This document shows positions 23,284-35,085 of a stretch of DNA of 64,000 nucleotides, in pieces (the stretch's first letter is position 1; each line of letters opens with the position of its first letter). The stretch lies in the NCBI GenBank assembly GCA_018398815.1, contig CM031601.1:34592306-34656305 (forward strand). Direction: 5' to 3'. Source of the DNA: Conus ventricosus. Lineage: Eukaryota > Mollusca > Gastropoda > Neogastropoda > Conidae. The position numbers were made by a program, and so were the translations under genes. The notes below the pieces were generated by a model. The model was not told the DNA's origin, made no database searches, and saw only the letters and a list, made by a program, of their open reading frames with translations.

Positions 23284-23735
23284 AAGTCACTTTGGAGCTA
23301 TTAAATGGTTCCTGTTCTGATCCAACATATGTAGAACACCACCTACTAAGTCACTTTGGAGCTATTAAATGGTTCCTGTTCTGATCCAACATTTGTAGAA
23401 CACCACCTACTAAGTCACTTTGGAGCTGTTAAATGGTTCCTTTTCTGATCTATATGTGTAGAACACCACCTACTTAGTCACTTTGGAGCTATTAAATGGT
23501 TCCTGTTCTGATCCAACATTTGTAGAACCCCACTTGCTAAGTCACTTTGGAGCTATTAAATGGTTCCTGTTCTGATCCAACATTTGTAGAACCCCACTTG
23601 CTAAGTCACTTTGGAGCTATTAAATGGTTCCTGTTCTGATCCAACATTTGTAGAACCCCACTTGCTAAGTCACTTTGGAGCTATTAAATGGTTCCTGTTC
23701 TGATCCAACATATGTAGAATACCACCTGCTAAGTC
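23284..23735. repeat. 64-bp minisatellite, 7 units
   Basis: Units starting 'aagtcactttggagct' recur every 64 bp from 23284 (23348, 23412, 23475, 23539, 23603, 23667), with an end unit at 23731. Two sequence variants ('caccacctact' and 'ccccacttgct') are grouped in blocks, showing local unit copying. Confidence 0.95.
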
Positions 23736-24044
23736 TTCTGCTGACAACAATGATTACATGGTAGTGGAGCCATCATGAGTGAGAAGTTGTGAAGATGAAA
23801 TCAAAACTGAGGTTACCATGAGAACAGGGCATGAATGACCACAATATTCAAGACTTTTTTTTTTCTCTTAATGCTGATCAATAAGGATGAGGATGGTGAA
23901 GATAATACTATAGAATTCCATTTTGGTCTGAGACAGGGCATCAGCCAGACTTGAGAGATACAGATACTTGCAGTGTTGGTCAGACTGGGAGCAACACTTT
24001 CAGTGATGCATCCTTGAAGTGGATGAAACTCAACTGTGTGGTTC

Positions 24045-24190
24045 CAGTCTTCCCAGTTTAGCCCATAGCAAACTCAGCTCTGCCTAGGAGTCACTTGGGG
24101 CAGAAACATCCCTCAAATATATGGCCGTGATAGGAATCGAATCGAACCTGTAATCTTCCAGCTGGGATTCTGTGATGCTGACAGTTCTGT
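24045..24190 (-). mobile_element. Possible tRNA-derived SINE head, eroded
   Basis: The minus strand contains a B-box-like 'ggttcgattcgattc' preceded at about 35 bases by a weak A-box-like 'gacagaactgtcagcatc'. No target duplication found. Low confidence. Confidence 0.3.
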
Positions 24191-25466
24191 CATGATGGCA
24201 GGTTTTGGTTTGTTTTTGTTTTTTGTCTGTTTGTCATGTTGATGCTAGCATCAGTGTGCTAATACACAAGAAATCTGACTTTTCTTTCCATAGTGAAACA
24301 GTAACATGCACAGAACTCCAAAGGCTGGCTACTTGTGGCACCATTTCACCGATTACACCTGCAGACAAAAGACACACAGTCCAAGTGAAGCAACTTCCCT
24401 ACAAACAGTTCTGAGTTCACTGAGCCTATGCTTGCACACTGAAAGAACAGCAGAAGAAATTGACAGCCATAAGATTACACTTATTCAGAACTTACATGTC
24501 CTTTTGAACATTGCCATAGAACCAACAGTAACAAATACATGTAACTAATATCGTTGATATTAAAGAATTTTGCAAGGCAAAAAAATGTAAACAGCAAATA
24601 TTAATTGAGGGAAGTAACATTTGCTGCCATGGAAGGACATGGACACAACTCCAAACTAATGCTGCATGCATTACGCATTCACTAAGTACAAATGTTGACA
24701 CAAAACACCTAACAAAGGAAAGCTGATTACATTTCCCCTATCCAATCAACCATGTCATAGTTTTCTGAGTATGTTTTGGTTTACCAGTGTGTTTTGTGTG
24801 CCAGTGTTCAAATCTGAAATAAAATGAACTTGAATGTGTATTCTGTTCTTGTTGCTGTTTGCTTGTGTCAGGTAGACATACATGGTTAAGCTTGAAAATT
24901 CCTTTTGGGGACAAATTTTTATTGTTTGTGTTGTGTGCCTCAAGTCTGCATGTGTGTTAGTCAAGGTGATTAGAGATGAATGTTCTATGTATGTTTACTT
25001 ACATTTGAGGAGGAAAAACAAAATCTGTGCATCTTTTTAAGTAATCAGATTCTTTGTCCATCTCTTTCTGTCTTTTTTCTCTTGTTTTTGAGAAAACAGA
25101 CTTTGTTTTAATCACTTTTGAAGCTCTCCCAGTTTACCACTTCATCTCATCTGGCTTAGAGGTTGTGGATCAATTGGAAGTTGGTTTGATTCACTTCAAA
25201 AGAGTTCCATTCACAAGAGTTTGTTTCCTTATGGTAATGTGGGATTAATCTTTCTGTCAGTTCAGTTTCTCAGTTTGTTGGTCTATTTTTCTGTCCACAA
25301 ACTGGACTTCCTGTCAGCTGTTTCTGTCTTCTCATACCCATTCTTTTTACTCTTTCCTTTTTTTCGCACTAGAAAGCATTTGGATGTGTACGTGACTGCA
25401 CATGCATTGTCATTTATTTTTAGAGAAAACAACTTAATTTTTCTTCTTCTTTTTTTTGTCACACAG

Positions 25467-25682
25467 GACACTGCAGAAGACAGCCTCGGCATTTCTCCAG
25501 CAATGGCTGGCATTCTTCGTACCGATCAGGGTCAGCTGTATTTGAGTCAAGTGGGTGAAACGTATGGCAACTGTTCTTTTGATGTCCAGGATTCCCGTCT
25601 TGTGTGTGCTGCTTTCTACATGAATTGTGTGCAGATGGTCCTGGGAGAGCTAAAGAGGAACATCTATGAAGAGAAAATCAAG
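25467..25682 (+). CDS. PARP14-like gene, exon: KH-like repeat segment
   Basis: Acceptor tttttgtcacacag ends at 25466; donor gtaaga starts at 25683; 72 codons, phase 0 to 0. It reads DTAEDSLGISPAMAGILRTD, then QLYLSQVGETYGNCSFDVQD, then a helix-rich end with QMVLGELKRNIYEEKIK. Phase and sense agree with exon 17785-19114 upstream (...FMFALQ) and exon 42696 downstream (VSKTIMPQ...). Alternating strand-helix pattern is in keeping with the many KH-like repeats of PARP14 N-terminal regions, but no GXXG loop is obvious, so the fold is inferred from context. Confidence 0.85.
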
Positions 25683-26414
25683 GTAAGAGAGTCAGCTACA
25701 GTATGCTTTCTACGTCTGTTGTACATTTGGTAGTCAGAAAACATCTCCTTTGGGTTTTTTTATTTGTTGTTTTTTGTTTTGTTTTTTGAATTATGGGTCA
25801 GAGTGGAAGCAGTGTCTTATTTAACAAAGAAACTGAAAATTGTTGATTCTCGTAATGAGATATTTTTTTTGTAATATTGTATCATAAAAGGATTTGACTT
25901 CTTAACTCATAGTTCCAAAGACTGTCCTTCAGTCCTAACAAGACCTCCTGTCCTGTGACCACTGTGGTTTGTTTTACTACAGCCTCACGTGAACTTACTG
26001 TACCAAGGCTGTTTTTTTGTTTTGCTTCCGTCAAAGTCCCTGTTGGCTGTGTTGTAATTGAGACAGTTTGAACAAAGCACAGGTAGTTCTCTTTCCAGGA
26101 GAGGCCTATGAGCTTGCCTGCATCTGTGAGAATGACCCCTGGCTGTGTCCAGGCAATTCAGGGGCATCAACCTTGAACTGAAGTTTTCTGGGATCACATA
26201 ACAAATGCTGTGGTATGCCGTGAAAAGTAACTATTGAGACACAGCTGCCACTGCTGTCATCAGGCCTCAATCTAAATGCCTTCAAACAGAGAAACTTTTT
26301 TTTAATTGACGATGGAAGTATTGTATGTTCATAGTCACTACTGAAGAGAAGAAGGAAATAAAACGCTGAAAATGTCATCTTCTTGCCATCACTGATTCCA
26401 TGATCTCAACCATT
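25683..26414. other. Intron start, nothing recognised
   Basis: AT-rich with T runs. No exon or known repeat seen. Confidence 0.5.
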
Positions 26415-26573
26415 GACTCTGATCAGAATGTGTGTGTAAATTAATGACACTACTTATGATAAGCTGTGACTCTGATCAGAATGTGTGTGTAAATTAATGA
26501 AACTACTTATGATAAGCTGTGACTCTGATCAGAATGTGTGTGTAAATTAATGAAACTACTTATGATAAGCTGT
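26415..26573. repeat. 53-bp tandem repeat, 3 units
   Basis: Units start 'gactctgatcagaatgtgtg' at 26415, 26468 and 26521 and are nearly identical. Confidence 0.95.
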
Positions 26574-27160
26574 TGCTAGATTTGGTTCACACTATCCAAG
26601 ATGTCGTCAGATGTGTGCACACACAACCTAAATTTGCCACATTATTCTGCGTGCTCCAGTCACAGACAAAATCAAAATGTGTGCATACTTTGAGATCACA
26701 GATGTCAAATTTTCTGCTACAACAAAATATGTTTGGTAGCATAACAGGGTCTGGCAGCATAATGTCAGTGTGTAACAAGAAAAATGTTTACGTAATGTTG
26801 TCACCACACACATATATGTCAGAGTGTGTGTGTGTGTGTGTGCGCGCGAATATAAATTTTCAATGAAGTTGAGATCAAATCCCCACTCCAACACCCCACC
26901 CTCCACCCCTCTTTTTCTATGATTTTCTCTCTCCCGATTTCTAACAAATGAGATTCAAACTGAATTTGAAGATGAACTTATAGCTTCAGTTTATGCATCC
27001 TCTGGCCAGCACACTGGAAAAGGCTTGGACCAGGGGCCAGATAGGTTTTTAGGTTTCTCAGCTCAGAGGCTGGACTTGGTTAATTGCCAGTTTAAACTGT
27101 CTCCAACAGCCATTCACATGTATACATCTCAAAAACATGCTTCATACCTATAAACGGTTT

Positions 27161-27450
27161 CTACCTTTTTACATTGGATAAATGTAACTTACATCTATTA
27201 TCAGGTTTGACACCTGTGCCCATGAAAACTGCGTTTGTTGGTAGAATTCTGTGATTAATTTGAAATGAAATCATTTCAACTTTTTGTTTTGATCTGTCAT
27301 CCACAAGAGTATCAAAATATGTTTGTGTTCTCTTTTTCATCAAATATAAAACATGTACAGTTTTGGAACAATATGAAAAATGAGTACTTTGAAGTCCTTT
27401 AAAAAAAAACAAAAAACACTCAAGCTTTCAGGTCTTAGACCCTTCATCAG
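27161..27450 (-). mobile_element. Eroded retroelement end (Tx1/L1-like or Penelope-like)
   Basis: The minus-strand frame at 27412-27161 contains FQINHRILPTNAVFMGTGVK, close in pattern to the C-terminal FxxxHRILPTN segment of Tx1/L1-group reverse transcriptases. Next to it, at about 27418-27455 on the minus strand, is CTGATGAAGGGTCTAAGACC followed by TGAAAGC. This CTGATGA-stem-GAAA motif is often found in Penelope-like and other retroelement ends. The two parts may come from different elements. Confidence 0.45.
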
Positions 27451-27564
27451 GAAACACTAAACAGTAAAGGCAAGGGAAAAAAACATCAAAGTGACGAAAA
27501 AGAACATAAAAGAACAAATGACATCAAAACAAATTGTTGTCACAACAGTATTGTGTAACACTTT

Positions 27565-28442
27565 TCCCCTTGGTGGAAGAAAATGACTTTACCTTTTCTG
27601 CTACTAAGACACACTGCATTCGCTTTCATAAGGTTCGACAATTCTTTGCTGATCCTGAAATACAAGTAGGGAAATGTCCCATTTCAGCTGTAAAGGAGGC
27701 CAAATTTCTGTGAGTTATTTTCAACCAAAAGCTCAACTTTCTAACTCGCATTAGACACATAAAAACTTCTTGCCAGAAAGCTTTGAACATTCTGCAGGTC
27801 ACAAACACACACTGACTGGGGCGCTGATAAGAAAGCTTTGCTGCACCTCAACAGAACCTTGGTCTGTTCTAAACTGGACTATGGTTGTGCTGTGTCCAAA
27901 TCTGTGAGATCCTCTTATCTGAAAGTCTTGGATCCTGTTATCATTAGGGGCTTCGTCTCTGTCTAGGAGCATTCTGCACCACCCCTATGTACAGCCTGTG
28001 TGCAGAAGTAGCTGAACCCTCACTATCCAACTGCAGGCTGAAACCATCCTTGAATTACTATTTCAGACTGTTCTCTGAACTGGAAATCCCTGCTTATGAC
28101 TGTGTTTTAAATCCTCAGTTTCAAAGTAAATTTGAAAGAAAATCCCAACTGTATTCCACCATTTGGACTTCGTATGCAGTCTCATGCGCAGAATGCAGGT
28201 CTTGATCTAGGAGTTGTGTCTGATTTCTCCAGATTTACAGATAAGACTCCATGGACCTTTCTCACACCAGAAATCAGCTTTGATCTTGCTGCTTTTCGCA
28301 AAGAATCCACCAGTTCTCAGGCATACAATGCATCATTTGCTGATCTCTGTACAAAATTCCCATCCTTTCAGAAAATATTCAAAGTCTGAAGATGAAGTGG
28401 CTTGTGCAGCCTATTGCCCAAGTGTTCCTTCACAAATATCAA
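27565..28442 (+). mobile_element. Older I-like LINE copy, left part (RT end to RNase H start)
   Basis: Collinear with 33285-34160 of the full-length LINE, from 'ggtggaagaaaatgac' (WVDENSFTF in the intact copy) through QKALNIL, the DYGC-VYGS equivalent, SLSNCRLKPSLNYYFRLFSE and ending at the 'cacaaatatcaa' target site. It is interrupted exactly there by the younger LINE 28443-35085 and resumes at 35086. Many stops; about 85-90 percent similar by eye to the younger copies. Confidence 0.9.
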
Positions 28443-29179
28443 CCCTCCGGGGGTTGCGACCTTGTCGTGGTCGGAGGGCTTGCGTGGTCCAGTGATCCCT
28501 TAGGCTTTGCTGGCGGGGGCATCAATACTTGGAGATAGGCTAGTTTTTTCAAACTGCTTCTAGGTCCGAGAAGCTACGATGCTGTCTGGCCTAAGCGTAA
28601 CGTGGTAAGGAGTTGATGCCCCTGGTAGGGCTTCCCATGTCAGATAGGCTAAGGGTGAGGATCCTGACTTAAGAGTAACCCGCCTTTCTCCTTTTCTTGT
28701 TTTCTTCCTTCTTATTTGGCCCTTTTCTATCTTCGTCTCCCTTCAAGTCTTCTTTTCCACACTCCTTTTCTCTCTGTGGTCTCCTTAAGATCCGCCGCGT
28801 TTGCCGTGCGGTGCGACCTGTGTCGGAGGGGAATGAGATCCTGGTGATTGAGAGGGCCAGCGCTCTCAACACATCACTTTGGCTCGGACCTCTCCTAGAC
28901 AGGGAGTACACTTTGGCCCGGGTGTACTAATCGGCTCCCCTTCTTGGGGCTGGGTCAAGACAGGCAGTTCCCCTGCTGGCCATGTGAACCCCTGCAGTGC
29001 TCAGCTCTCTGTCCCCGGGAGTTGAGCATGATCAGGGGGGATAGGGTTGGTGGTTTCTGTTTGTCGTATATCTCTCCCGAAGCCTGGAAGGGGTCAAGAC
29101 ATAGGTTTTTTGGCCCTGGCCCCTTAGTTGGACTCCAAGGTGGGTGGGTAAGGGAGAGATGAAACATCAAAAAATAAAT

Positions 29180-30347
29180 ATGGCTTTTTCAAAAATCATC
29201 CCCACCAAAAAAAAGAGGAAGGCAGCATCCCCTATTTCAGGGGATTTTGATACTGACAGTGATTCCGATACAGAGGTTAGACAGAGGACAGGTTTCTGGG
29301 CTTCCTGGCTCGTGATGGAAGGGACGGAGCAGGAAAGACCCCTTTCAGCTCTGAGCCCTTTTGCTATCCAGAAGGGTTTTCAAGGTTTAGCAGGTGACCC
29401 TCAATCCATCAAAAGATTGCGAAATGGCTCATTCCTGATTCAATGTAGATCAAAAATACAATCTGAACAGCTGCTGAGGGCAACAAAACTAGTGGACAGG
29501 GAGATCAGGGTGACTCCCCATAAACAGTTGAATTCGTCGAAAGGCGTGATTCGCTGTCGGGATTTATCAGGTGTCTCAGAGGCAGAGATCAAAATGGAGC
29601 TGGCATCCCAGGGTGTGACGGAGGTGCGCAGGGTGACGGTAAAGAAAGGTGCAGAAAGAGTGGCCACCAACACCCTCTTTCTGACATTCTGCAACCCTGT
29701 GCTACCTCCGGTCATCAAAGTCGGCTACCTGAATGTCCAGGTTCAGTTATATGTTCCGTCCCCATTGAGGTGCTTCAGATGCCAGAGGTTTGGCCATGTC
29801 AGGGACCGCTGTTCTGGGCAGGAGGTGTGCGGTGTTTGCTGCAAGGCAACCCATGATGGGCCGTGTCAAGATCCGGCACATTGTGCTAACTGCGGTGGCG
29901 ACCATCCCTCCTCTTCAAGAAACTGTCCTCTTTGGATTCAGGAATCCACTATACAAACGCATTAAAACAGAAAAGAAGATCTCATTTTTTGAAGCCCGGA
30001 AACAGGTTGTGGGTAGTCAGACGCCGACTGCTTCTTCCTATGCTTCGGCCGTAAAGAAAGTTCCCACAGTTCCTACTCGGTCAGTCTGCTGCCAGATTGA
30101 TGAATTCATGTTTTCGAAGACATTGCCAGGAAGAATTGTCACTTCTGGTGGTAGCAGGTCCACCACCTCCCAACCCAAAGTGAATGCCCCTGGTGGAGGC
30201 AAAAAATCCGCCACCCCTCAGACTGCCCAGCAGTCTACAACATCTGCTGCTGGGCAGATTAAAAAACCAGCACCCCCACCTCGAACTCCTCTGTCCAGTG
30301 CCCGTGCGGGCAAGGGAGTTCAATCCAGTGTGGAGATGGTGGAGTAG
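29180..30347 (+). pseudogene. LINE ORF1: gag-like protein with three zinc knuckles
   Basis: Start ATG at 29180 gives MAFSKIIPTKKKRKAASPIS, a basic lead, then an acidic Asp/Ser stretch. The nucleic acid-binding core follows (LSPFAIQKGFQGLAGDPQSI, HKQLNSSKGVIRCRDLS, VGYLNVQVQLYVPSPLRC). Three knuckles are present: CFRCQRFGHVRDRC, CGVCCKATHDGPC and CANCGGDHPSSSRNC (about 29769-29930). Such proteins coat LINE RNA in the cytoplasm and carry it to the nucleus. One frameshift near 29930, just after NCPLW, sends the frame to a stop at 29965. The downstream part (FFEARKQVVG..., Pro/Ser-rich, to 30347) continues in another frame. Confidence 0.9.
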
Positions 30348-30517
30348 AGGAAGAAACCTCCACCGTCTCCCAAATCCAGACCTTCTTCACCTGTTGGCAA
30401 GTCTGCCAGCAGGTCTGAAGACCACAGTCCAGTGAAACTAACCAATAAATTTACACCCTTAAACGCAGATGTTGATGAGGAGATGACCTGATCTCTCTCC
30501 TTTTCGCCCTCTGCACC

Positions 30518-33500
30518 ATGGATAGTACAGTATTCCATTGGAATATCCGTGGACTTAATTCCAACTTTGAGGAGCTGCAGCTTCTGTTCAATCTATAAAC
30601 CTTCCGTCGTGGCTCTTCAGAAACTCAAATTCAAAGCCAGAAGACCTCCACTCTTTCTGGCTTTAATATTCTTTCAAAACCTGCACAACCACCCACGTTG
30701 GGACTGTCGGGAGGTGTTGCCCTTCTCCTACATAAAACTCTGCTGTATAGTCCTGTCGCTCTGTCTACCTCCCTTCAAGCTGTAGCTGCGAGAGTCACAC
30801 TCCACAAGACTGTGACGGTCTGTTCCCTTTATCTACCTCCTTCAGTCCCGGTTTGTCGTCAGGACCTTGTCAGTCTGATAGGAGAACTTCCTCGACCTTT
30901 TTTGCTGTTGGGTGACTTTAACGGTCACAACCCTCTTTGGGGTAGTGTCAGTACGTCATCCAGAGGTCTGCTAATTGAGGATGTCCTTTCGGATTTGGAT
31001 TTGTGTTGTCTGAACGACGGATCTGCAACTTACCTCCACTCTTCCACAGGTTCACTTTCGTGTTAGATTTGTCGATTTGTGACCCCTCGCTGGTCCTGGA
31101 CTATGAGTGGTCTGTCCATGACGATCTGCACGGAAGTGACCATTTCCCTGTCCTTCTACAACCCGTCATAACTGAACACGTCTCTGTCTCTCAACATCTA
31201 AATTATAAGAAAGCAAACTGGGATCTATTTGCAGCCACTATTTCTAAAGAATTCCAGGACACTGATTTTCTTCAGAGTCCGGACCCAGCAGAATCTCTGA
31301 CTAACACTATGATCAAATGTGCTAAAGCCTGTATTCCAGTGTCTTCCGACAAACTCCAAATGCCAAAAACACCCTGGTTCGATTCAGACTCCCAACAAAT
31401 TTCCAAAGTTCGAAAACGGGCTCAGCGTCGGGTATACCAACGCCCTTTTGGGGTCCCAACGCTCGAGCCCATCAGAAACTCCGTGCCAAATCGAGACACA
31501 CTTTTAAAATCAGTAAACGTCGGTCCTGGAGAAGTTTCTGCTCCAGGCTGACATCGAAAACTTCTAAGAAGAAAGTGTGGAACATCATTAAGAAAATCAA
31601 AGGGAAGAACACCTGTCCCACTGTGAACCATCTCAAGTTTGCTGACTCTTTAATAACAGACAAGAAAGCAGTTGCTATCTGCTTGCTTCAACCATTGAAA
31701 AGAATTCCTCCTCTTCTAACAAATCAGCCACTTTTGTCAAAAACAAAGCCCTTAACCCTCTTGACAGCGGAGCGCCCGCTAGCGCCCAACCGGAAATCAC
31801 ACAGCCAAAACGCTGAGCGCCTGCCAGCGCCCGGTAAAAACGTGGCAACAATGGGCGCCGCCATATTTCTCGTAGAAAAGGAAGTCTCGCGAGAACGTGA
31901 TTTCCTTCTTCCTGTGGCCATTTACTTCCGTTTGCAAAAAAACCGCGAGTCGATACGTGCCGTAGTTCTCGAGTTACGAATTTTTAAAGTTTTGTGGTCG
32001 AAATGCTGTTTTCGCCATCGCTAACATTGATTTCTGCCGTTCTATAACGAGATCTAGTGATGAAGATACTGTGATTTGCAGGATTTAGGGCATAACACTT
32101 AGTGAAAGTGCTGGGTAATGAAGCTTAGAGTGACCTAGATTTCGACTGGGATGATGTTCCAGGTATGATTCGGAAGAAAGTTCTGAAGAAGATTTTTTTT
32201 TTTTTTTTTTTCCCCCGAGTAAATGGCTCATGTGATATTCTTCAAACTTATGATGTAGCAACATATATATTCGTAGGACTTTTAAAAATTATTTTCATTT
32301 GACTATTTCCTTTCCTCTCTTTTAAATTAATTTTTTAATTGGGTAACCATGTTCAAATTACGGAGTTACTTACCTTGCCGACAGTTTTTCGGCGTAACTA
32401 AGCTAAGGTAAGTGCATGCAAAAGAGGGTTAAAGAAAAATCACCCTGCAACTTTTCGTCAGACAACATGGAAGACTACAATCTTCCTTTCACGTTAAATG
32501 AACTGAAATCTGCCTTACTCTCTTGCAGCGATTCCTCTCCAGGTATAGATGAAATCCATTATCAACTGTTGAAACATCTTCCGCAAATAGGTCTGAACAT
32601 ACTGCTACAGGTATACAACCAAGTGTGGACTACAGGTTGCTTTCCACCCTCTTGGCGAAAAGCCCTCATTATTCCCATCCCCAAACCTGGAAAAGATCTT
32701 TCTAATCCATCAAACTACCGTCCCATAGCTTTGACCAGCTGTGTCTGTAAATTGATGGAGAAAATGGTCAATGCTAGGCTCATGTGGAAACTGGAAACCG
32801 ATGGCCTTTTGGCGAAAGAACAGTGTAGTTTCCGCAAACATCGGGCTACAGTTGACCATTTGATTCATCTGGAATCTACACTTCGGAACGCGTTTTTGAA
32901 CAGACAGCATGCAGTGGCAATTTTCTTTGACTTGGAGAAGGTCTACGATACCACCTGGAAGTCGGGGATACTTCATGATCTCCATGATCTGGGTTTTCGA
33001 GGTCATCTTCCGCTTTTCATTAAAAAATTTTTGGCAGAACGACAGTTTCAGGTCCGGGTTGGCACCACTCTCTCTGATGTCCACGAGCAGGAGTTGGGTG
33101 TTCCACAGGGGAGCATACTGTCTCCTGCCCTCTTTAGTATTAAGATCAACAACATTGTTCAATCAGTTCAGCAGGGTTCAGACTGCTCATTGTTTGTGGA
33201 TGATTTCGCTGTCTACGCAACTGGAAGCCTGTACCCGAGTGTCCAGCGCAGGCTCCAGCTTTGCGTGGATAAAATCCATCGATGGGTGGATGAAAACAGT
33301 TTCACCTTTTCTGCTACAAAAACACAGTGTATTCACTTCCATAATTTCCGTCAGTTTTTTCCAGATCCTGAACTTCAAGTCGGGAAATCTCCCATTCCAG
33401 CTGTCAAAGAGGCCAAATTTCTCAGGGTTATTTTTGACCAGAAACTGAACTTTCTCAGCCACATCAAAAACCTCAAAACTGCTTGCCAGAAAGCACTGAA

Positions 33501-34877
33501 TATTCTGCGGGTCGTAGCGCACACCGACTGGGGCGCTGATAAGAAAACTTTGTTGCACCTCTACAGAGCCTTGGTCCGTTCCAAACTGGACTACGGTTGT
33601 GCTGTGTACGGCTCTGCAAGATCGTCTTACCTCAAACTCTTGGACCCTATCCACCATCAAGGGCTTCGTCTCTGTCTTGGAGCGTTCCGCACCACCCTGT
33701 GTACAGCCTGTACGCAGAGGCAGGTGAACCTTCACTGTCCAACCGCAGGCTGAAACTGTCTTTGAATTATTATATCCGACTGTTCTCAGAACCAGAAAAC
33801 CCTGCCTATGACTGTGTCTTTGACCCTCCGTTCCAAAGTAAGTTTGAAAACAACCCTAAATGTATTCCGCCGTTTGGTCTTCGTATGCAGCCTCACGTGC
33901 GGAATGCAGGTCTAGACCTAGGAGTTGTGTCCGATTTTTCCAAGTTTCCGGATCAACCTCCGTGGACCTTTTTCACACCAGAGATTTGTTTCGATCTTGC
34001 AGCTTTTCGCAAAGAGTCTACCAGCTCTCTGGCGTACAAGGCATTGTATGCTGACCTCTGTTCGAAATTCCCATCCTGTCAAAAAGTTTTCACTGACGGT
34101 TCCAAGTCTGAAGATGGAGTGGCCTGTGCAGCCTACTGCCCTGGGGCTCCTTCTCAGATACTGTTGGAACATATACATTCAGATGCTTCTGTCTATTCCG
34201 CTGAACTTACCGCTCTGGTTCTGGCTTTGAAGATAATCTCACAATCTTCGAAGAGCGACTTTCTGGTTCTGTCGGATTCGCTGTCAGCTTTGGAGGCCAT
34301 AGCTGGCCGCAACCTACAGCATCCAGAAATTTTACATTTTTTTGAACTTTTTAGCACGTTGAAAGTGGACGGTTACAACATTACTCTTGCTTGGGTTCCT
34401 GGTCATGTTGGCATCGGCGGGAACGAAATGGTTGATCGTTTAGCCAAGAACGCCACAAGAGAGAAACTGTCCAACATTTATATCCCCTGCTCAGATGTGA
34501 AACCCAAAATTAACGATTATGTGAGAGACCTCTGGCAGGAGGATTGGAACACACAGACGAATAACAAACTCTTTCAGATCCGTCCAAACCTTAAGGACTT
34601 CCTCCCATCTCCGTCGGGAGGTCGTAAAGAGGAAACGGTTCTGTGCCGGCTGCACACCGGCCATTCGTATTTTACCCATTCTTACCTTTTAAAGAGTGAA
34701 GAAGCTCCGTGGTGCATTCCATGTCATGCGCCACTCACAATGAAACATGTTCTTTTAGAGTGTTGGGACTTGCACGATGTGAGACACAAACATTTTACAG
34801 CGGAGTCCATGAAGATCCTGTTCAGGGATGTGATCCTTGAGTTTTTGAGAGAGATTAACATTTTTCATCTGATTTAA
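30518..34877 (+). pseudogene. LINE ORF2: endonuclease, reverse transcriptase, RNase H
   Basis: ATG at 30518 reads MDSTVFHWNIRGLNSNFEEL, the expected start of an apurinic-type endonuclease. Its motifs GDFNGHNPLWG (about 30913-30945) and HGSDHFPV (about 31127-31150) are visible. RT spans 32470-33480 with SPGIDEIHYQLLK, YRPIALTSC, FFDLEKVYDTTWK, GVPQGSILSPALF and the catalytic FVDD (33196-33207). RNase H spans 34087-34465 with FTDGSK, YSAELTALVLALK, VLSDSLSALEA, WVPGHVGIGGNE and DRLAKNA, so all catalytic D-E-D-H-D positions are present. A final CIPCHAPLTMKHVLLEC motif precedes the stop at 34877. Damage: stop after FNL at about 30597, frameshifts near 31060 and 31540, the TTAA insertion, and a frame change near 33740. 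Confidence 0.92.
31756..32428. mobile_element. piggyBac-type non-autonomous element (673 bp)
   Basis: TTAA duplications at 31752-31755 and 32429-32432. Termini CCCTCTTGACAGCGG and, from the right end, CCCTCTTTTGCATGC share CCCTCTT. The related LINE copy at 36805 lacks the insert, which proves the boundaries. A remnant near 32170-32200 reads DSEESSEEDF after DFDWDDVPG on the plus strand, the acidic N-terminal style of piggyBac transposases. The GC-rich left end contains repeated AGCGCC boxes. Confidence 0.92.
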
Positions 34878-34950
34878 GATTTTACGGACGAAAGACTTTT
34901 AACGAAGTTTCTGGTGCGTTTCTAGACGATGTCATTTACTGAGATGTGTG

Positions 34951-34987
<37 letters not shown>

Positions 34988-35085
34988 GACTGGTGAGTTG
35001 ATTTTAACATGGTGACAGACAGCCCTGATGTGGCCCTTTGTGGTCGGCTGGGCTATAAGCAACATTATCTTATCTTATCTTATCT

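Larger units (their letters stand above)
28443..35085 (+). mobile_element. Full-length I-like LINE (non-LTR retrotransposon) with RNase H
   Basis: Complete element with a 12-bp target-site duplication, CACAAATATCAA, at 28431-28442 and 35086-35097. It starts 'ccctccgggggttgcgacc', has a ~740-bp 5' UTR, ORF1 with zinc knuckles (29180-30347), ORF2 with endonuclease, reverse transcriptase and RNase H (30518-34877), and a 3' UTR ending in 'gctataagcaacattatc' plus (TTATC)n. A 673-bp TTAA element sits at 31756-32428. Without it the LINE is about 5.97 kb. Few frameshifts remain, so it is young, but it is not intact. The sense orientation matches the host gene, and the host sequence is an older copy of the same family. 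Confidence 0.95.

Noticed and set aside
23284..23735. CRISPR-like regular repeats
   Set aside because: Units are contiguous, with no unique spacers. The other 28-88-bp arrays are likewise ordinary minisatellites in animal DNA.
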